The notes below the pieces were generated by a model. That model saw only the letters and a list, made by a program, of their open reading frames with translations. It was not told the origin of the DNA and did no database searches. From Corynebacterium freneyi (GTDB taxonomy: Bacteria > Actinomycetota > Actinomycetes > Mycobacteriales > Mycobacteriaceae), in the NCBI RefSeq assembly GCF_030408835.1, contig NZ_CP047357.1, positions 2,666,001 to 2,730,000 of the forward strand: DNA of 64,000 nucleotides. The letters are read 5' to 3'. How positions within the stretch are numbered: the stretch's first letter is position 1; every line of letters starts with the position of its first letter. The translations under genes were made by a program, and so were the position numbers. Shown here one piece after another: positions 9,337 to 17,475 of the stretch.

Positions 9337-10068
9337 CTAGTGGTCGTGGTGGACCACGGACTCGACGATCTGGTCCTCGGTTGCGGTCTCCGGATCCACG
9401 AACGTCGGGTACCAATCGTCGGACTGGCCCTGCATGGACGGGTCGAGGATCTCCTCGATGCTGCTGCCGTAGCGCATGTGGAAGTGCGCCAGGGCCTCCT
9501 CGCCGTGCAGCGGCATCAGGGCGATGTACTCGTGGTCGGCGTCACCCTCGGCCTTGAAGATGAACCAGGTGAACTCGTGCTGGTCGGTCTTGACGTCGAG
9601 GGCCTTGTCGAAGGTGTACTTCACGGCCTCCTCGCCCGGATTGTCCAGGTCCATCGCGGACTTCACGAAAGTGATCTCGTCCTCGTCGACGACCAGCGCC
9701 TCGAAGTCGGCGCCGCGGCTCTCCTCCAGTTCGGCGAGCATCTCGTCGGTGGTCTCGCCGTGCTCCTCGGCCGCCTCGTCCATGGCCTCCCGGACGAAGT
9801 CCTCTCCGAAGTAGGAGTTGAAGCCGCGGAAGGAACCGTTCCAGTCGGACAGTGAAGCCTTCTTGGTGCTCTCGGTCACGCCCTCGCCGTACTCCGAGGC
9901 GGTGGCGGCCTCCGAGGCGGTTTCCGATGCCATTGCGCTTGCCGACGACGCGGCCTCCGAGGCGGTCGACGCGGCATCGGGGGTGTCGTCGCCGGAACAA
10001 GCGGCCAGGGTCAGCGACGTGGTGACGACCAGGCCCGCGATGACGGCCGAGAACTTCTTGGCGTGCAT
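9337..10068 (-). CDS. zinT: ZinT-family metal-binding lipoprotein
   Basis: A 243-residue predicted lipoprotein with signal peptide and lipobox LTLAAC, then a Ser/Ala/Glu-rich linker of about 45 residues. It ends in a ZinT (YodA) domain beginning SLSDWNGSFRGFNSYF and ending with the diagnostic HFHMRYG motif, whose histidines bind zinc. ZinT proteins hand zinc to ZnuA outside the membrane. The gene is directly upstream of znuA on the same strand, which supports that role. The start at 10068 is fixed by AAGGAG at 9 bp spacing. The protein ends in His-rich VVHHDH, which could add metal binding. Confidence 0.88.
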   Translation of the reverse strand: MHAKKFSAVIAGLVVTTSLTLAACSGDDTPDAASTASEAASSASAMASETASEAATASEYGEGVTESTKKASLSDWNGSFRGFNSYFGEDFVREAMDEAAEEHGETTDEMLAELEESRGADFEALVVDEDEITFVKSAMDLDNPGEEAVKYTFDKALDVKTDQHEFTWFIFKAEGDADHEYIALMPLHGEEALAHFHMRYGSSIEEILDPSMQGQSDDWYPTFVDPETATEDQIVESVVHHDH

Positions 10069-10109
10069 GTGCGTACTCCTTGTTGAAAATCGAAGCAGAG
10101 ATCGAACAA

Positions 10110-10153
10110 AGGCAACGCTAACTCGCTGCATAACGGTTGCCTAGCCTTACCTG
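10110..10153 (-). promoter_or_regulatory. Candidate metal-regulator operator upstream of the zinT-znuACB operon
   Basis: AGGCAAC (10110-10116) and GTTGCCT (10136-10142) form a 7-bp inverted repeat 41-75 bp before the zinT start codon. The adjoining TAGCCTTACCT (10143-10153) resembles one half of a DtxR/IdeR box. A Zur-type palindrome would be expected for a zinc operon, but I do not see a convincing match to one. The position is right for an operator; the factor is undetermined. Confidence 0.3.
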
Positions 10154-10369
10154 CCAACGGGGGTGGCGTGAGGCCCGGCCAGCCACCCGAGTTCGTCCGG
10201 CAACCCGGCCCCCCCCTGAACCGCTCCGTCAAACCACCCGAAAACTCGAAAGCCGAGCCCGGCGCACCCTCGACGGGGCACGCGAGACTCGGCCATGGCC
10301 GGTTTTCGGGGTTGGACGCCGGCACCTCAGCGCCGTGACGGAACCGGAAAAAGGATGGTCGTCCGGGAG

Positions 10370-10513
10370 TTACCCCTCGTACTTCTCCGGCAGCTCGCCG
10401 CGATATGCGTAATCCGAACCATCCCAGTAGAACGGCACCGGAACGTTGTACTGATCCGCGAACGCCAGAGGATCACCGGATTCCAGGAATGCCTTCGTGT
10501 CGTGGACGCCCAC
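10370..10513 (-). CDS. Short conserved-looking ORF, possible gene remnant
   Basis: A 47-codon frame with a GTG start and TAA stop, encoding a peptide that contains DTKAFLESGDPLAFAD, then QYNVPVPFYWDGSDYAYRG and ELPEKYEG. Its composition looks like real folded protein, unlike the Arg/Pro-rich antisense frames nearby. The frame stays open upstream to 10585 and encodes FFRADEVEV, but there is no ATG, so it may be a small gene or the 3' end of a longer gene that has lost its beginning. I do not recognise a family. The remaining spans 10154-10369 and 10514-10620 show no other gene. Confidence 0.4.
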   Translation of the reverse strand: MGVHDTKAFLESGDPLAFADQYNVPVPFYWDGSDYAYRGELPEKYEG

Positions 10514-10620
10514 CTCGACTTCGTCGGCGCGGAAGAACCCCGATCGGACTCCCCGCCATCGACGGTCGGCCTGGGCGCACCTTCACGCTCTCAACATACC
10601 GGGGCGCCGCGACCAGCTGA

Positions 10621-11910
10621 CTAGCTGTCCATCACGTCGTTGATCACGATGGTCTGATCACGGCCCGGGCCGACGCCGACGTAGGAGATGCGGGCACCCG
10701 AAAGCTCCTCCAGGCGGTTCAGGTAATCCTTCGCCTTCTCCGGCAGCTCGTCGAACGTGCGGCAACCGGTGATGTCCTCGTCCCACGCCGGCATCGTCTC
10801 GTAAATCGGAACGGCATGGTGGAACTCCGACTGCGTCAGCGGCATCTCGTCGTGGCGCACCCCGTCGACGTCGTAAGCCACGCAAATCGGAATCTCGCCG
10901 ATGCCGGTGAGCACGTCCAACTTGGTCACGAACAGATCCGTGAAACCGTTCACCCGCGCGGCATAACGGGCCAGCACCGAGTCGTACCAGCCGCAGCGGC
11001 GCTTGCGGCCCGTGTTGACTCCGACCTCGCCACCGGTGGTCTGCAGGAACTCGCCCCACTTGTCGAACAACTCCGTCGGGAACGGGCCCGCACCCACCCG
11101 CGTCGTGTACGCCTTGATGATGCCCAACACGCTGGTGATCTTCGTCGGTCCGATGCCCGAACCCACGCACGCGCCGCCCGCCGTCGGGTTCGACGACGTC
11201 ACGAACGGGTAGGTGCCATGGTCGACGTCGAGCATGGTCGCCTGGCCGCCCTCCATGAGGACGTGCTTGCCCTCGTCGAGCGCCGTGTTCAGCTCGTACT
11301 CCGCGTCGATGATCATCGGGCGCAGCCGATCGGCGTAGCCCATGAAGTACTCGAAAACCTCGTCCGGGTCGATCGCACGCCGGTTGTACAGCTTGACCAG
11401 GATCTGATTCTTCTGCGCCAACGCCGACTCGATCTTCTGGCGCAGGATGGACTCGTCGAGAATGTCCTGCACGCGCAGGCCGACGCGACCGACCTTGTCG
11501 GAGTAGGTCGGGCCGATGCCGCGACCCGTCGTGCCGATCGCCCGCTTGCCCAGGAACCGCTCCGTGACGCGGTCCAGGGTCTGATGGTACGGGGCGACCA
11601 TGTGGGCGTTGCCGGAAATGCGCAGACGGGAGGCGTTCGCACCACGGGCCTCGAGGCCGTCGATCTCATCGAACAGCGCCTCGAGATTGACCACGCAACC
11701 ATTGCCGATGATCGGCAGCGCGTTCTCCGACAGCACGCCGGCGGGCAGCAGCTTCAGCTCGTACTTCTCGCCGCCGACGACGACCGTGTGGCCGGCGTTG
11801 TTGCCGCCGTTGGGCTTGACCACGTAATCCACGCGGCCGCCGAGGATGTCGGTCGCCTTGCCCTTGCCCTCGTCGCCCCACTGTGCGCCCACCACGATGA
11901 TTGCGGCCAT
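10621..11910 (-). CDS. purA: Adenylosuccinate synthetase
   Basis: PurA joins IMP and aspartate with GTP, the first committed step to AMP. The 429-residue length is typical. The N-terminus [19 protein letters not shown] carries the GTP-binding P-loop and catalytic Asp, followed by [12 protein letters not shown]. Other family runs are [32 protein letters not shown] and [17 protein letters not shown]. The ATG at 11910 is the natural start; the frame remains open upstream only as the antisense of the divergent gene. It is separated by 51 bp from the divergently transcribed gene at 11962, the same head-to-head order as Rv0357c/Rv0358 recalled from M. tuberculosis. Confidence 0.96.
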   Translation of the reverse strand: MAAIIVVGAQWGDEGKGKATDILGGRVDYVVKPNGGNNAGHTVVVGGEKYELKLLPAGVLSENALPIIGNGCVVNLEALFDEIDGLEARGANASRLRISGNAHMVAPYHQTLDRVTERFLGKRAIGTTGRGIGPTYSDKVGRVGLRVQDILDESILRQKIESALAQKNQILVKLYNRRAIDPDEVFEYFMGYADRLRPMIIDAEYELNTALDEGKHVLMEGGQATMLDVDHGTYPFVTSSNPTAGGACVGSGIGPTKITSVLGIIKAYTTRVGAGPFPTELFDKWGEFLQTTGGEVGVNTGRKRRCGWYDSVLARYAARVNGFTDLFVTKLDVLTGIGEIPICVAYDVDGVRHDEMPLTQSEFHHAVPIYETMPAWDEDITGCRTFDELPEKAKDYLNRLEELSGARISYVGVGPGRDQTIVINDVMDS

Positions 11911-11961
11911 GCCATTCACTCCAACAAGTCGGTTGATAAAACCCCCGGCTAGTGTAGTCGC

Positions 11962-12786
11962 ATGCGGATTCTGGTGTTGCGATGCGGTGTCGGCGACATG
12001 CCCCTCCTGCCCGGGCGGCGTGACTTGGCGTTCCTCGACGACGTCGCAAAGCAAGTCCTGCCGCACGACGACAATCCCACGCCCGACGAAATCGCCAAAG
12101 GCAAGGAAGTCCCCCACCTCGGTGCCCCGCGGCCCGCGCCGCAGCGTCCGAGCGAACCGGTGCGCGTCATCGTCGTCGGGCCCGACGCGTCGCTGGCGGC
12201 GGTGGTCACCCACCTGATGCGCCGCAACCTGCTGTGGTTCGAGGTCGCGCACGTGCCCACCGCGCCGTCGCCCGCCGCGACGAACTGGGGCGTCGAAGGT
12301 TCCGGCGAGCATGGCCTGTCCATGGAGGAGGCCGAGTCCCGTCCCGTGCGCCCCGTGCCGTTGATCCGCGACGACACCGGCCAGGCGATCGTCGGGTTCG
12401 CGCTGCTCACCGAGCCGGGCATCGAGGGCACGTCGTCGCGTGGCGGCCTGCACGGCGAGGTGTGGGTCGACAGCGTCGAGTTGTTCTCCGGCGTCGCGCA
12501 CGGCGTTCAGGTTCGTCCCCTGCCGGACGCGCCGGGGCTGGTCGCGGCCGAGTTGCCGCCGCCTCCGCAGCGTCGTCGCGGGTTGTTTCGCACGATGCTT
12601 TCCGACGACGACGGCCTCACCGACATGGCCGGAAACCCCCGCGCGCTCCATGAACCGGTGACGGGCCGGGCAGTGCAGGCGGGCGGCCCAGGGTTCCGGT
12701 ACGTCCGTGATGGCGTCGAGGCCAAGAAGCCGCGGGAGAAGACCACCATTTACCGGCATCTGCTCGATTTGCAGCTGGTCCGGTAG
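11962..12786 (+). CDS. Conserved actinobacterial protein of unknown function (Rv0358-like)
   Basis: A 274-residue soluble protein I cannot assign to an enzyme. The first 60 residues ([16 protein letters not shown] onward) are charged. A run [20 protein letters not shown] followed by [13 protein letters not shown] looks like a nucleotide-cofactor-type alpha/beta segment, weakly reminiscent of diacylglycerol/NAD-kinase-like folds. The C-terminal part ends in [16 protein letters not shown]. It is divergent from purA, as the hypothetical gene beside purA is in mycobacteria. Function unknown. Confidence 0.72.
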   Translation: MRILVLRCGVGDMPLLPGRRDLAFLDDVAKQVLPHDDNPTPDEIAKGKEVPHLGAPRPAPQRPSEPVRVIVVGPDASLAAVVTHLMRRNLLWFEVAHVPTAPSPAATNWGVEGSGEHGLSMEEAESRPVRPVPLIRDDTGQAIVGFALLTEPGIEGTSSRGGLHGEVWVDSVELFSGVAHGVQVRPLPDAPGLVAAELPPPPQRRRGLFRTMLSDDDGLTDMAGNPRALHEPVTGRAVQAGGPGFRYVRDGVEAKKPREKTTIYRHLLDLQLVR

Positions 12787-12889
12787 ACGGCCGGGGCAGC
12801 CACCCCACAACCGTGCGACGCAGCACCCTTACCCTCACCCTCCGCCGCAGCGTCCCCCACCCCGCCACCGATGCGCCCGCCGGCGAATA

Positions 12890-12963
12890 CGACAAATGCA
12901 GCCTCACGCCAGATGAACGCCGGTAAAAGCCCAGGACGCAAAAACACGAGGCTGCATTTGTCG
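12890..12963. repeat. 74-bp inverted-repeat element, copy A
   Basis: Perfect 16-bp arms CGACAAATGCAGCCTC (12890-12905) and its complement (12948-12963) flank a 42-nt spacer containing ATGAACG, CGGTAAA and CCCAGG. The same arms and the same spacer landmarks recur at 45692-45765. It lies in the 315-bp gap between the Rv0358-like gene and the FUSC gene, both of which end there. The copies could act as a bidirectional terminator, a structured RNA or a non-autonomous mobile element. No protein frame is supported in this gap. Confidence 0.7.
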
Positions 12964-12983
12964 AGCAACGCCCCCGCGGGGCC

Positions 12984-13101
12984 CGGATTCGCCGGGGCGG
13001 CCGCACCTATCGGGGCGAGATCGGCCCGCCGGCGGGGGCGCGGGGCGCGGATTCGCCGGGGCGGCCGCACCTATCGGGGCGAGATCGGCCCGCCGGCGGG
13101 G
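12984..13101. repeat. Tandem duplication of 54 bp (64-bp period)
   Basis: The stretch starting CGGATTCGCCGGGGCGGCCG occurs at 12984-13037 and again, without a visible mismatch over 54 bp, at 13048-13101. The second copy runs right up to the stop codon of the FUSC gene at 13102. An exact repeat of this length without coding constraint suggests a recent duplication. Confidence 0.8.
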
Positions 13102-14457
13102 TCAGTCCCCGTCCTCGTCGAGATCCCACACCTCCGGCGGCATCGCCGGCCGCGGCACCGTCGGCGGCAACGCGGCCACCGCCGACAAACGCGACAGACC
13201 GCACACCTGCAGCAAGTCGACCACGAGCGACCGGCACTGCGCGAAAATCACCACCTCCGACAACGACGCATCCTCCACGACCGACGGACGCATCCGGGCC
13301 GCGAGAATCCGCAGCTCCCGAATCGCCGCCTCGGGCGTCACCGGCTCCGCATCCTCCTCGCCCGACACCGCCGCGAACGTCGCCGTCTTCGAATCATCAT
13401 GCGGCAGCTCCCCCCACTCGGGGATCTCGGCGAGAGACGGGGCGTCGTCAAGCAACCTGCGAACCGTATGCGCCGACTGGCTGACCCCCATCACCAGCGC
13501 GATCAACTCGTCGGACGCCGTGACGTTGTCCTCCGTCGCCGTCATCGCCCGCCGCGCCAGAACGCGAATGTTGCGCAACGCATTGTCCACCGGATGCACC
13601 AGCCGCGCCAACGACCGGAACTGCCGGCGGTGACTCCACAGCAACGGCGACAACTGCACCTGCTCGACGCCATCGGCGACGGTCCGGTCCATCAACGTCA
13701 CATCCGCCTGCGACGCCCGCGCCACCTGCAAACCCGCGCGGATGCGATCGGCATCACGATCCTCCAGCCCACGGGCGACGTCGTAGAGGACGTCGGCGCC
13801 CAAATCCAGCACCGTCGCCACCGTCCGGCGGGCCTCCGACACCGGATTACGCGGAAGCAACGCCATGACCACCACGCCGATGAGACCGCCCACCAGGGCG
13901 TCGATCATCCGGTCGTAGGCCAGCGTCGACCCCGGCGGCATGATCGTCGCGATGAGCACCGCCGACGACGCCGCCTGATTGACCACCAACGGCCCGCGGC
14001 CGACGAACACGCCGATGATCATCGCCACCAGCACGCCGACCGTCAGCTGCCACACCCCCGGCCCCAACACCGAGAAGATGACGTCGCCCACGCCGACGCC
14101 CAACGCCGCGCCGAGCACCAGCTCCAGCGAAAACTTCAGGCGCGGCCCCTCGACCATGACGTTGAGGCCGATGAACGCCGCCATCGGGGCGAAGAACGGA
14201 TTCTCGTGGCCCAGCACGTCCAGCGCGAACCAGTACGCCAGGCCCGCGGCCAGCGCCGCCTGGATGACCAGCAGCCACCGCGTGCGCAACCGCTCAACGC
14301 CATGGAGGAACCGGGTGCGCGGGCGCATGCGGCGGCGCAGCGCCATTGCGGCACGGGACGCCGGGTGCCGCAACGCCTCCAGGTATTCGGTGGCGTCGAG
14401 GCCGACGTCGCGCGGGGTGCGGCGGTCGTACCCGCCGTGGTCGTCGCCGGTGATCAC
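13102..14457 (-). CDS. FUSC-family membrane protein
   Basis: A 451-residue predicted inner-membrane protein of the FUSC (fusaric-acid-resistance/aromatic-acid exporter-like) family. The start is the GTG at 14457, which overlaps the stop of the DUF3151 gene as GTGA, so the two are probably translationally coupled. An N-terminal cytoplasmic segment is followed by about six hydrophobic segments between residues 60 and 190, including NPFFAPMAAFIGLNVMVEG and the FUSC-typical MPPGSTLAYDRMIDALVGGL. A long cytoplasmic helical domain completes it. Transport substrate unknown. The tandem repeat abuts its 3' end. Confidence 0.82.
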   Translation of the reverse strand: MITGDDHGGYDRRTPRDVGLDATEYLEALRHPASRAAMALRRRMRPRTRFLHGVERLRTRWLLVIQAALAAGLAYWFALDVLGHENPFFAPMAAFIGLNVMVEGPRLKFSLELVLGAALGVGVGDVIFSVLGPGVWQLTVGVLVAMIIGVFVGRGPLVVNQAASSAVLIATIMPPGSTLAYDRMIDALVGGLIGVVVMALLPRNPVSEARRTVATVLDLGADVLYDVARGLEDRDADRIRAGLQVARASQADVTLMDRTVADGVEQVQLSPLLWSHRRQFRSLARLVHPVDNALRNIRVLARRAMTATEDNVTASDELIALVMGVSQSAHTVRRLLDDAPSLAEIPEWGELPHDDSKTATFAAVSGEEDAEPVTPEAAIRELRILAARMRPSVVEDASLSEVVIFAQCRSLVVDLLQVCGLSRLSAVAALPPTVPRPAMPPEVWDLDEDGD

Positions 14458-14864
14458 AGGTTCGTGGCGGCCACCGCGGACTGGTCGCAATCCTGCAGCA
14501 GGGCGAGGCAGCGGTCGTATTCGTCGTCCTCGCCGATGGCGCGGGCGGCCTTCGCCAGCGCCGAAATCGCCCGCAGGACGCCGCGGTTGGGTTCGTGCGA
14601 CCACGGCACGGGGCCGAAGCCCTTCCAACCGTTGCCGCGCAGCAGGTCGAGGCCGCGGTGGTAGCCGGTGCGGGCGAACGCGTAGGCGGTGACGTCTTCG
14701 CCTCGGCCCAGCGCCGCTTCGGCGAGGTCGGCCCAGGCGGCGGAGTCGCGCGGGCAGATGCGGATGACTTCGTCGGCGGGCTTGCCGGCGGCGCGGGCGG
14801 CGTCGGCGTCGGCGAAGGCGGGCAGGTGCACCGGGGGCGGCGCCATCATGTCGTTGAGCTTCAT
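14454..14864 (-). CDS. DUF3151 family protein
   Basis: A 136-residue small cytoplasmic protein beginning MKLNDMMAPPPVHLPAF, matching the actinobacterial DUF3151 family (Rv0360c type by memory). It contains CPRDSAAWADLAEAALGRGE and AYAFARTGYHRGLDLLRGNG, a tetratricopeptide-like helical arrangement, and the conserved WKGFGPVPWSHEPNRGVLRA. The ATG at 14864 is chosen because family similarity begins there; the upstream extension is Arg/Pro-rich. It is the first gene of the overlapping DUF3151-FUSC pair. Function unknown. Confidence 0.85.
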   Translation of the reverse strand: MKLNDMMAPPPVHLPAFADADAARAAGKPADEVIRICPRDSAAWADLAEAALGRGEDVTAYAFARTGYHRGLDLLRGNGWKGFGPVPWSHEPNRGVLRAISALAKAARAIGEDDEYDRCLALLQDCDQSAVAATNL

Positions 14865-14916
14865 GTCGACCACTATGCCAGCGCCGACGGGCCGACGAGG
14901 GCGGCGACGATCCGGC

Positions 14917-14949
14917 TGTGGACGATGCATGCGGCACAGCTGTGGACAA
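14917..14949. other. Two DnaA-box-like sequences
   Basis: TGTGGACAA at 14941-14949 is the complement of the actinobacterial DnaA box TTGTCCACA, and TGTGGACGA at 14917-14925 differs by one base. They are 24 bp apart, in the same orientation, in the gap between DUF3151 and the accessory gene pair. There is no dnaA, dnaN or AT-rich unwinding region nearby, so this is not an obvious origin. Confidence 0.35.
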
Positions 14950-14983
14950 CCCGCATCACCAGTTGATGTTTTTCTGCCGATCA

Positions 14984-15013
14984 GTAAAATCATCTACGTC
15001 ATTCAAATCATCT
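14984..15013 (+). promoter_or_regulatory. Candidate promoter/operator of the accessory HTH gene
   Basis: AAATCATCT occurs twice (14987-14995 and 15005-15013), 18 bp apart, in an unusually AT-rich stretch that includes a TAAAAT -10-like hexamer. Direct repeats at this spacing in front of an HTH gene are the usual layout for autoregulation by an antitoxin-type DNA-binding protein. Confidence 0.4.
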
Positions 15014-15084
15014 GCACGCGGCTCACGGCCCACTTCCTCCACCATCTCCGCATCATTCACCTCATCATTTAAAGAAGGCTTCTC

Positions 15085-15489
15085 ATGCACACCACCGAAC
15101 TGCGCGCGACTGCGGTCGAGACCACCGAACTCTCCGAGCTGCGAGCGTTCGCGCAAGCACTGCCTCAATCCCAGCTTCGCGTCATTCTGGAAAGCCTGGC
15201 TGCGAGTGTCGAAGCTGGCGAAGACCTGGCCCTTCTCGAGCTGAGCTCGGAGTTCACCCCCAATGAGGCGGCGAAACGCCTGAATGTGAGCCGTTCGTTC
15301 TTGATCAAGCTCATGGACGCGGGTGAACTCCCCTTCCATCACGTTGGACGCGATCGCCGCATCCTGGCCCGCGACATCGTCGCTTTTCAGAAGCAGCGCG
15401 AAAGCGACACTCGCCACTTCGTCGAACAGCGCTCACGACATCGGGATGCTCGCGCAGCAGCCATCAACGAGATGATGGACCTGGTGTAA
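15085..15489 (+). CDS. Excisionase/MerR-like helix-turn-helix protein, putative antitoxin
   Basis: A 134-residue protein with an alpha-helical N-terminal half. An excisionase-family winged HTH at about residues 55-100 reads FTPNEAAKRLNVSRSFLIKL, then MDAGELPFHHVGRDRRIL, the standard signature in which the HTH is followed by a short wing. The C-terminal 35 residues are charged and helical (EQRSRHRDARAAAINEMMDLV), as in antitoxins whose tail binds the toxin. An AAAGAAGG ribosome site precedes the ATG. It is 48 bp upstream of a same-strand partner. Base composition is clearly lower in GC than the neighbours, which suggests acquisition by transfer. No integrase is near. The antitoxin role is inferred. 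Confidence 0.75.
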   Translation: MHTTELRATAVETTELSELRAFAQALPQSQLRVILESLAASVEAGEDLALLELSSEFTPNEAAKRLNVSRSFLIKLMDAGELPFHHVGRDRRILARDIVAFQKQRESDTRHFVEQRSRHRDARAAAINEMMDLV

Positions 15490-15537
15490 GGACCAACTCC
15501 CGAGGAGCGATCCGCAGCACCCGATACCATCATCTCC

Positions 15538-16551
15538 ATGAGTGTCATGCGCCGCCCACGCCCTACCCTCCGCGTTATCCGAGAGGACCTCACGGAGAGC
15601 TGGGAAGACCCGGGGATCCGCAGCCTCGCACCCAACGAACTTAGCCCCCTCGCGGACTTGCCCCATCCATTGCTTCGCTCCATCTCCGACCACTGCGCAG
15701 ATCTTGATGACGTCAGAGAAGCGGGCAAAGGCTGGATCCGGTCCACCCCTCCAGAGTTCCGTTTGCGCGAGATCCGCATGAGCCAGTACAGGGCTGGCAT
15801 TTGGGTGGATGATGGTGGGACACCTTGGATTTGCACGACCGGGCTCGCCAAAGGCAACCACGAGGACTACGAAGACTTTTACCGTGTTCGCGAGCGCACC
15901 CTCAAAAACGATGGACCAAGAACGCTTCGACCAACCGACGAAGATCGCCTCTTGCTCAAACGGGAGTGGGTTGCCGAGACACTGACCAAGCACGAACTTC
16001 GGCTTCAACGCGAGATCACCGCAGCTCTCCACGAGTTGACCGATGACAACGGCGGCGATCGTAGACTCCAGGTCCCCAACCCCCTGCACGAGATCAATCC
16101 CGAAAAGCAACCGAACGAAAAGCTATTCGAGATGCAGATTTCCATCGCCTTCGACGAGAAGTTGGGCAGCGTCGAAATCACCGCGAATTTCGTCGGGGAC
16201 GTGCACTCTCAAGCGGGACGATCACTCAAAGCCCATGCCCTTTTGACCATTGAACGGCACGAAAACCCGAGGGTCACGGTGTACAAGGAGTTCCACGAGT
16301 TCATCATCGAGATCGAACCGTGGTTGCGGCATTTGGCGGACTTGGAAGAACTCAATGCGCGTTGCCAGGCGGTAGACACCCTTCCACCGCAGTCCTCACA
16401 TTTCCTGCACAAGCCGGATATCGCGGACGGAACGGTCAACGGCGGCGCCCGACGCACCCTGTGCGGAATGTTCATCGTTCCGTTGAAGGATCCCGGAGAC
16501 CTTCCCGTGTGCCCCAAGTGCGCGGAGTGGCACGCCTTGCTCCCTGAGTAG
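15538..16551 (+). CDS. Putative toxin/effector with C-terminal DUF3039-like zinc motif
   Basis: A 337-residue protein of uncertain family. Around residues 80-120 the run YRAGIWVDDGGTPWICTTGL followed by AKGNHEDYEDFY has the strand-strand-helix look of small RelE/HigB/ParE-like toxins. The middle is a mixed alpha/beta region (about 160-260). The C-terminus HFLHKPDIADGTVNGG, then RRTLCGMFIVPLKDPGDLPV and CPKCAEWH closely resembles the DUF3039 pattern (LCG...P..DP...PVCPxC), with three Cys and nearby His able to hold a metal. It follows the HTH gene by 48 bp and shares its lower GC. Its stop is 10 bp before the convergent cyclodeaminase gene. Function is not established. Confidence 0.7.
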   Translation: MSVMRRPRPTLRVIREDLTESWEDPGIRSLAPNELSPLADLPHPLLRSISDHCADLDDVREAGKGWIRSTPPEFRLREIRMSQYRAGIWVDDGGTPWICTTGLAKGNHEDYEDFYRVRERTLKNDGPRTLRPTDEDRLLLKREWVAETLTKHELRLQREITAALHELTDDNGGDRRLQVPNPLHEINPEKQPNEKLFEMQISIAFDEKLGSVEITANFVGDVHSQAGRSLKAHALLTIERHENPRVTVYKEFHEFIIEIEPWLRHLADLEELNARCQAVDTLPPQSSHFLHKPDIADGTVNGGARRTLCGMFIVPLKDPGDLPVCPKCAEWHALLPE

Positions 16552-16560
16552 CCGGGGGCG

Positions 16561-17475
16561 TCAGGTGCGGGCGAGGATTTCCACGGCGACGGCGAGGTCT
16601 TCCCAGCTCATGCCGGCGGTCTTGAACACGATGGGCGCATCGGCGGCGGCGAGTTCCCGCGCCAGGCCTTGCTTGACGACGACGTCCCGGAACTCCGTCC
16701 AGTCGCCCCGTCGCAGATGGCCTTCTTCGACGGCGAGCAGCACGTCGCCGCATTCGGTTTCGGCGACGTGGCCGTCTTCGACGATGACGCGGGCGCGGCG
16801 CATCAATTCGCCGGGGAGCTCGCGCTTCTCGGGATGGTGGGCGCCCATGGCGACGACGACGGCATGGTCGGCGACGTCGGCGTCGTCAAGCACGGGCTCC
16901 GACGCCGAGGTGGCGCAGACGATGAAATCCGCGTCCGCCGGGAGTTCCGTGGCCACCGTGTGCGGCACGTCGCAGTCGATGTCGCGCGGGGTGCGGACGA
17001 CGAAGGTGACGTCGACGCCCTCGCCATCCGGCCCCTCGCCGAACAGCTCCACCGCGCCGAGCGCATGGTGGACGGCCTGGGGGCCGGAGCCGACGATGGC
17101 CACCCGCAGCGGCCGGTCGGAGTCGTGCCGCGCCGCCACGATCTCCAGCACGCCGGCGAACGACACCGCCGGGGTGCGCACGTCCGTCAGGGCGGGCCCG
17201 TCGATCAGGGCGACGGGGGCCAACGACGGGCCGTCGAAAAGCAGGTACGCGCCTTGGATCCACGGGTCGCCGCCGACCGTGAGCAGCTTGACGCCGGCAT
17301 GGTCCCGCGACGTCGACGGCATCCACAGCAACTGGCCGCCGGAGGGAACGTCGGCACCGCCGCGCGGAATGTCCGCCGCCGGGTCGAGCCCGTCGAGCAG
17401 AGCCTCGCGCAGCACGTAGGCCGCGCGGCCGACGGTCATGGCGGAACGCACCGCATCGGAATCGATTACTCGCAT
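16561..17475 (-). CDS. Ornithine cyclodeaminase / mu-crystallin family protein
   Basis: A 304-residue NAD(P)-dependent protein of the OCD/mu-crystallin family, which includes ornithine cyclodeaminase, alanine dehydrogenase and ketimine reductases. The Rossmann motif RVAIVGSGPQAVHHALGAVE is at about residues 123-142. AGVKLLTVGG and LTDVRTPAVSFAGVLEI upstream correspond to the substrate Lys and the AlaDH-like region. DVLLAVEEGHL near the C-terminus is also family-typical. Its start codon lies inside the end of the GH76 gene (10-bp overlap), so the two are probably co-translated. The exact substrate cannot be assigned. Confidence 0.85.
   Translation of the reverse strand: MRVIDSDAVRSAMTVGRAAYVLREALLDGLDPAADIPRGGADVPSGGQLLWMPSTSRDHAGVKLLTVGGDPWIQGAYLLFDGPSLAPVALIDGPALTDVRTPAVSFAGVLEIVAARHDSDRPLRVAIVGSGPQAVHHALGAVELFGEGPDGEGVDVTFVVRTPRDIDCDVPHTVATELPADADFIVCATSASEPVLDDADVADHAVVVAMGAHHPEKRELPGELMRRARVIVEDGHVAETECGDVLLAVEEGHLRRGDWTEFRDVVVKQGLARELAAADAPIVFKTAGMSWEDLAVAVEILART

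Noticed and set aside
10135-10153. A full DtxR/IdeR iron box upstream of zinT
   Set aside because: Only about 11 of 19 positions match the consensus and the left half is poor; kept only as a weak regulatory candidate.
13443-13453. CGTCGTCAAGC inside the FUSC gene as a REP-like copy
   Set aside because: Only the 11-base half is present and the peptide LLDDAPS is plausible coding sequence; no flanking homology.
14900-15000. A replication origin
   Set aside because: Only two DnaA-like boxes, no dnaA/dnaN neighbours and no extended AT-rich region.
15000-16560. A prophage or integrative element carrying the accessory pair
   Set aside because: No integrase, attachment-site duplication or tRNA target is seen at its edges; the module is only two genes.
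16881-16891. CGTCGTCAAGC inside the cyclodeaminase gene as a REP-like copy
   Set aside because: Half motif only, encodes VLDDAD in a conserved region; chance or codon use is the simpler explanation.
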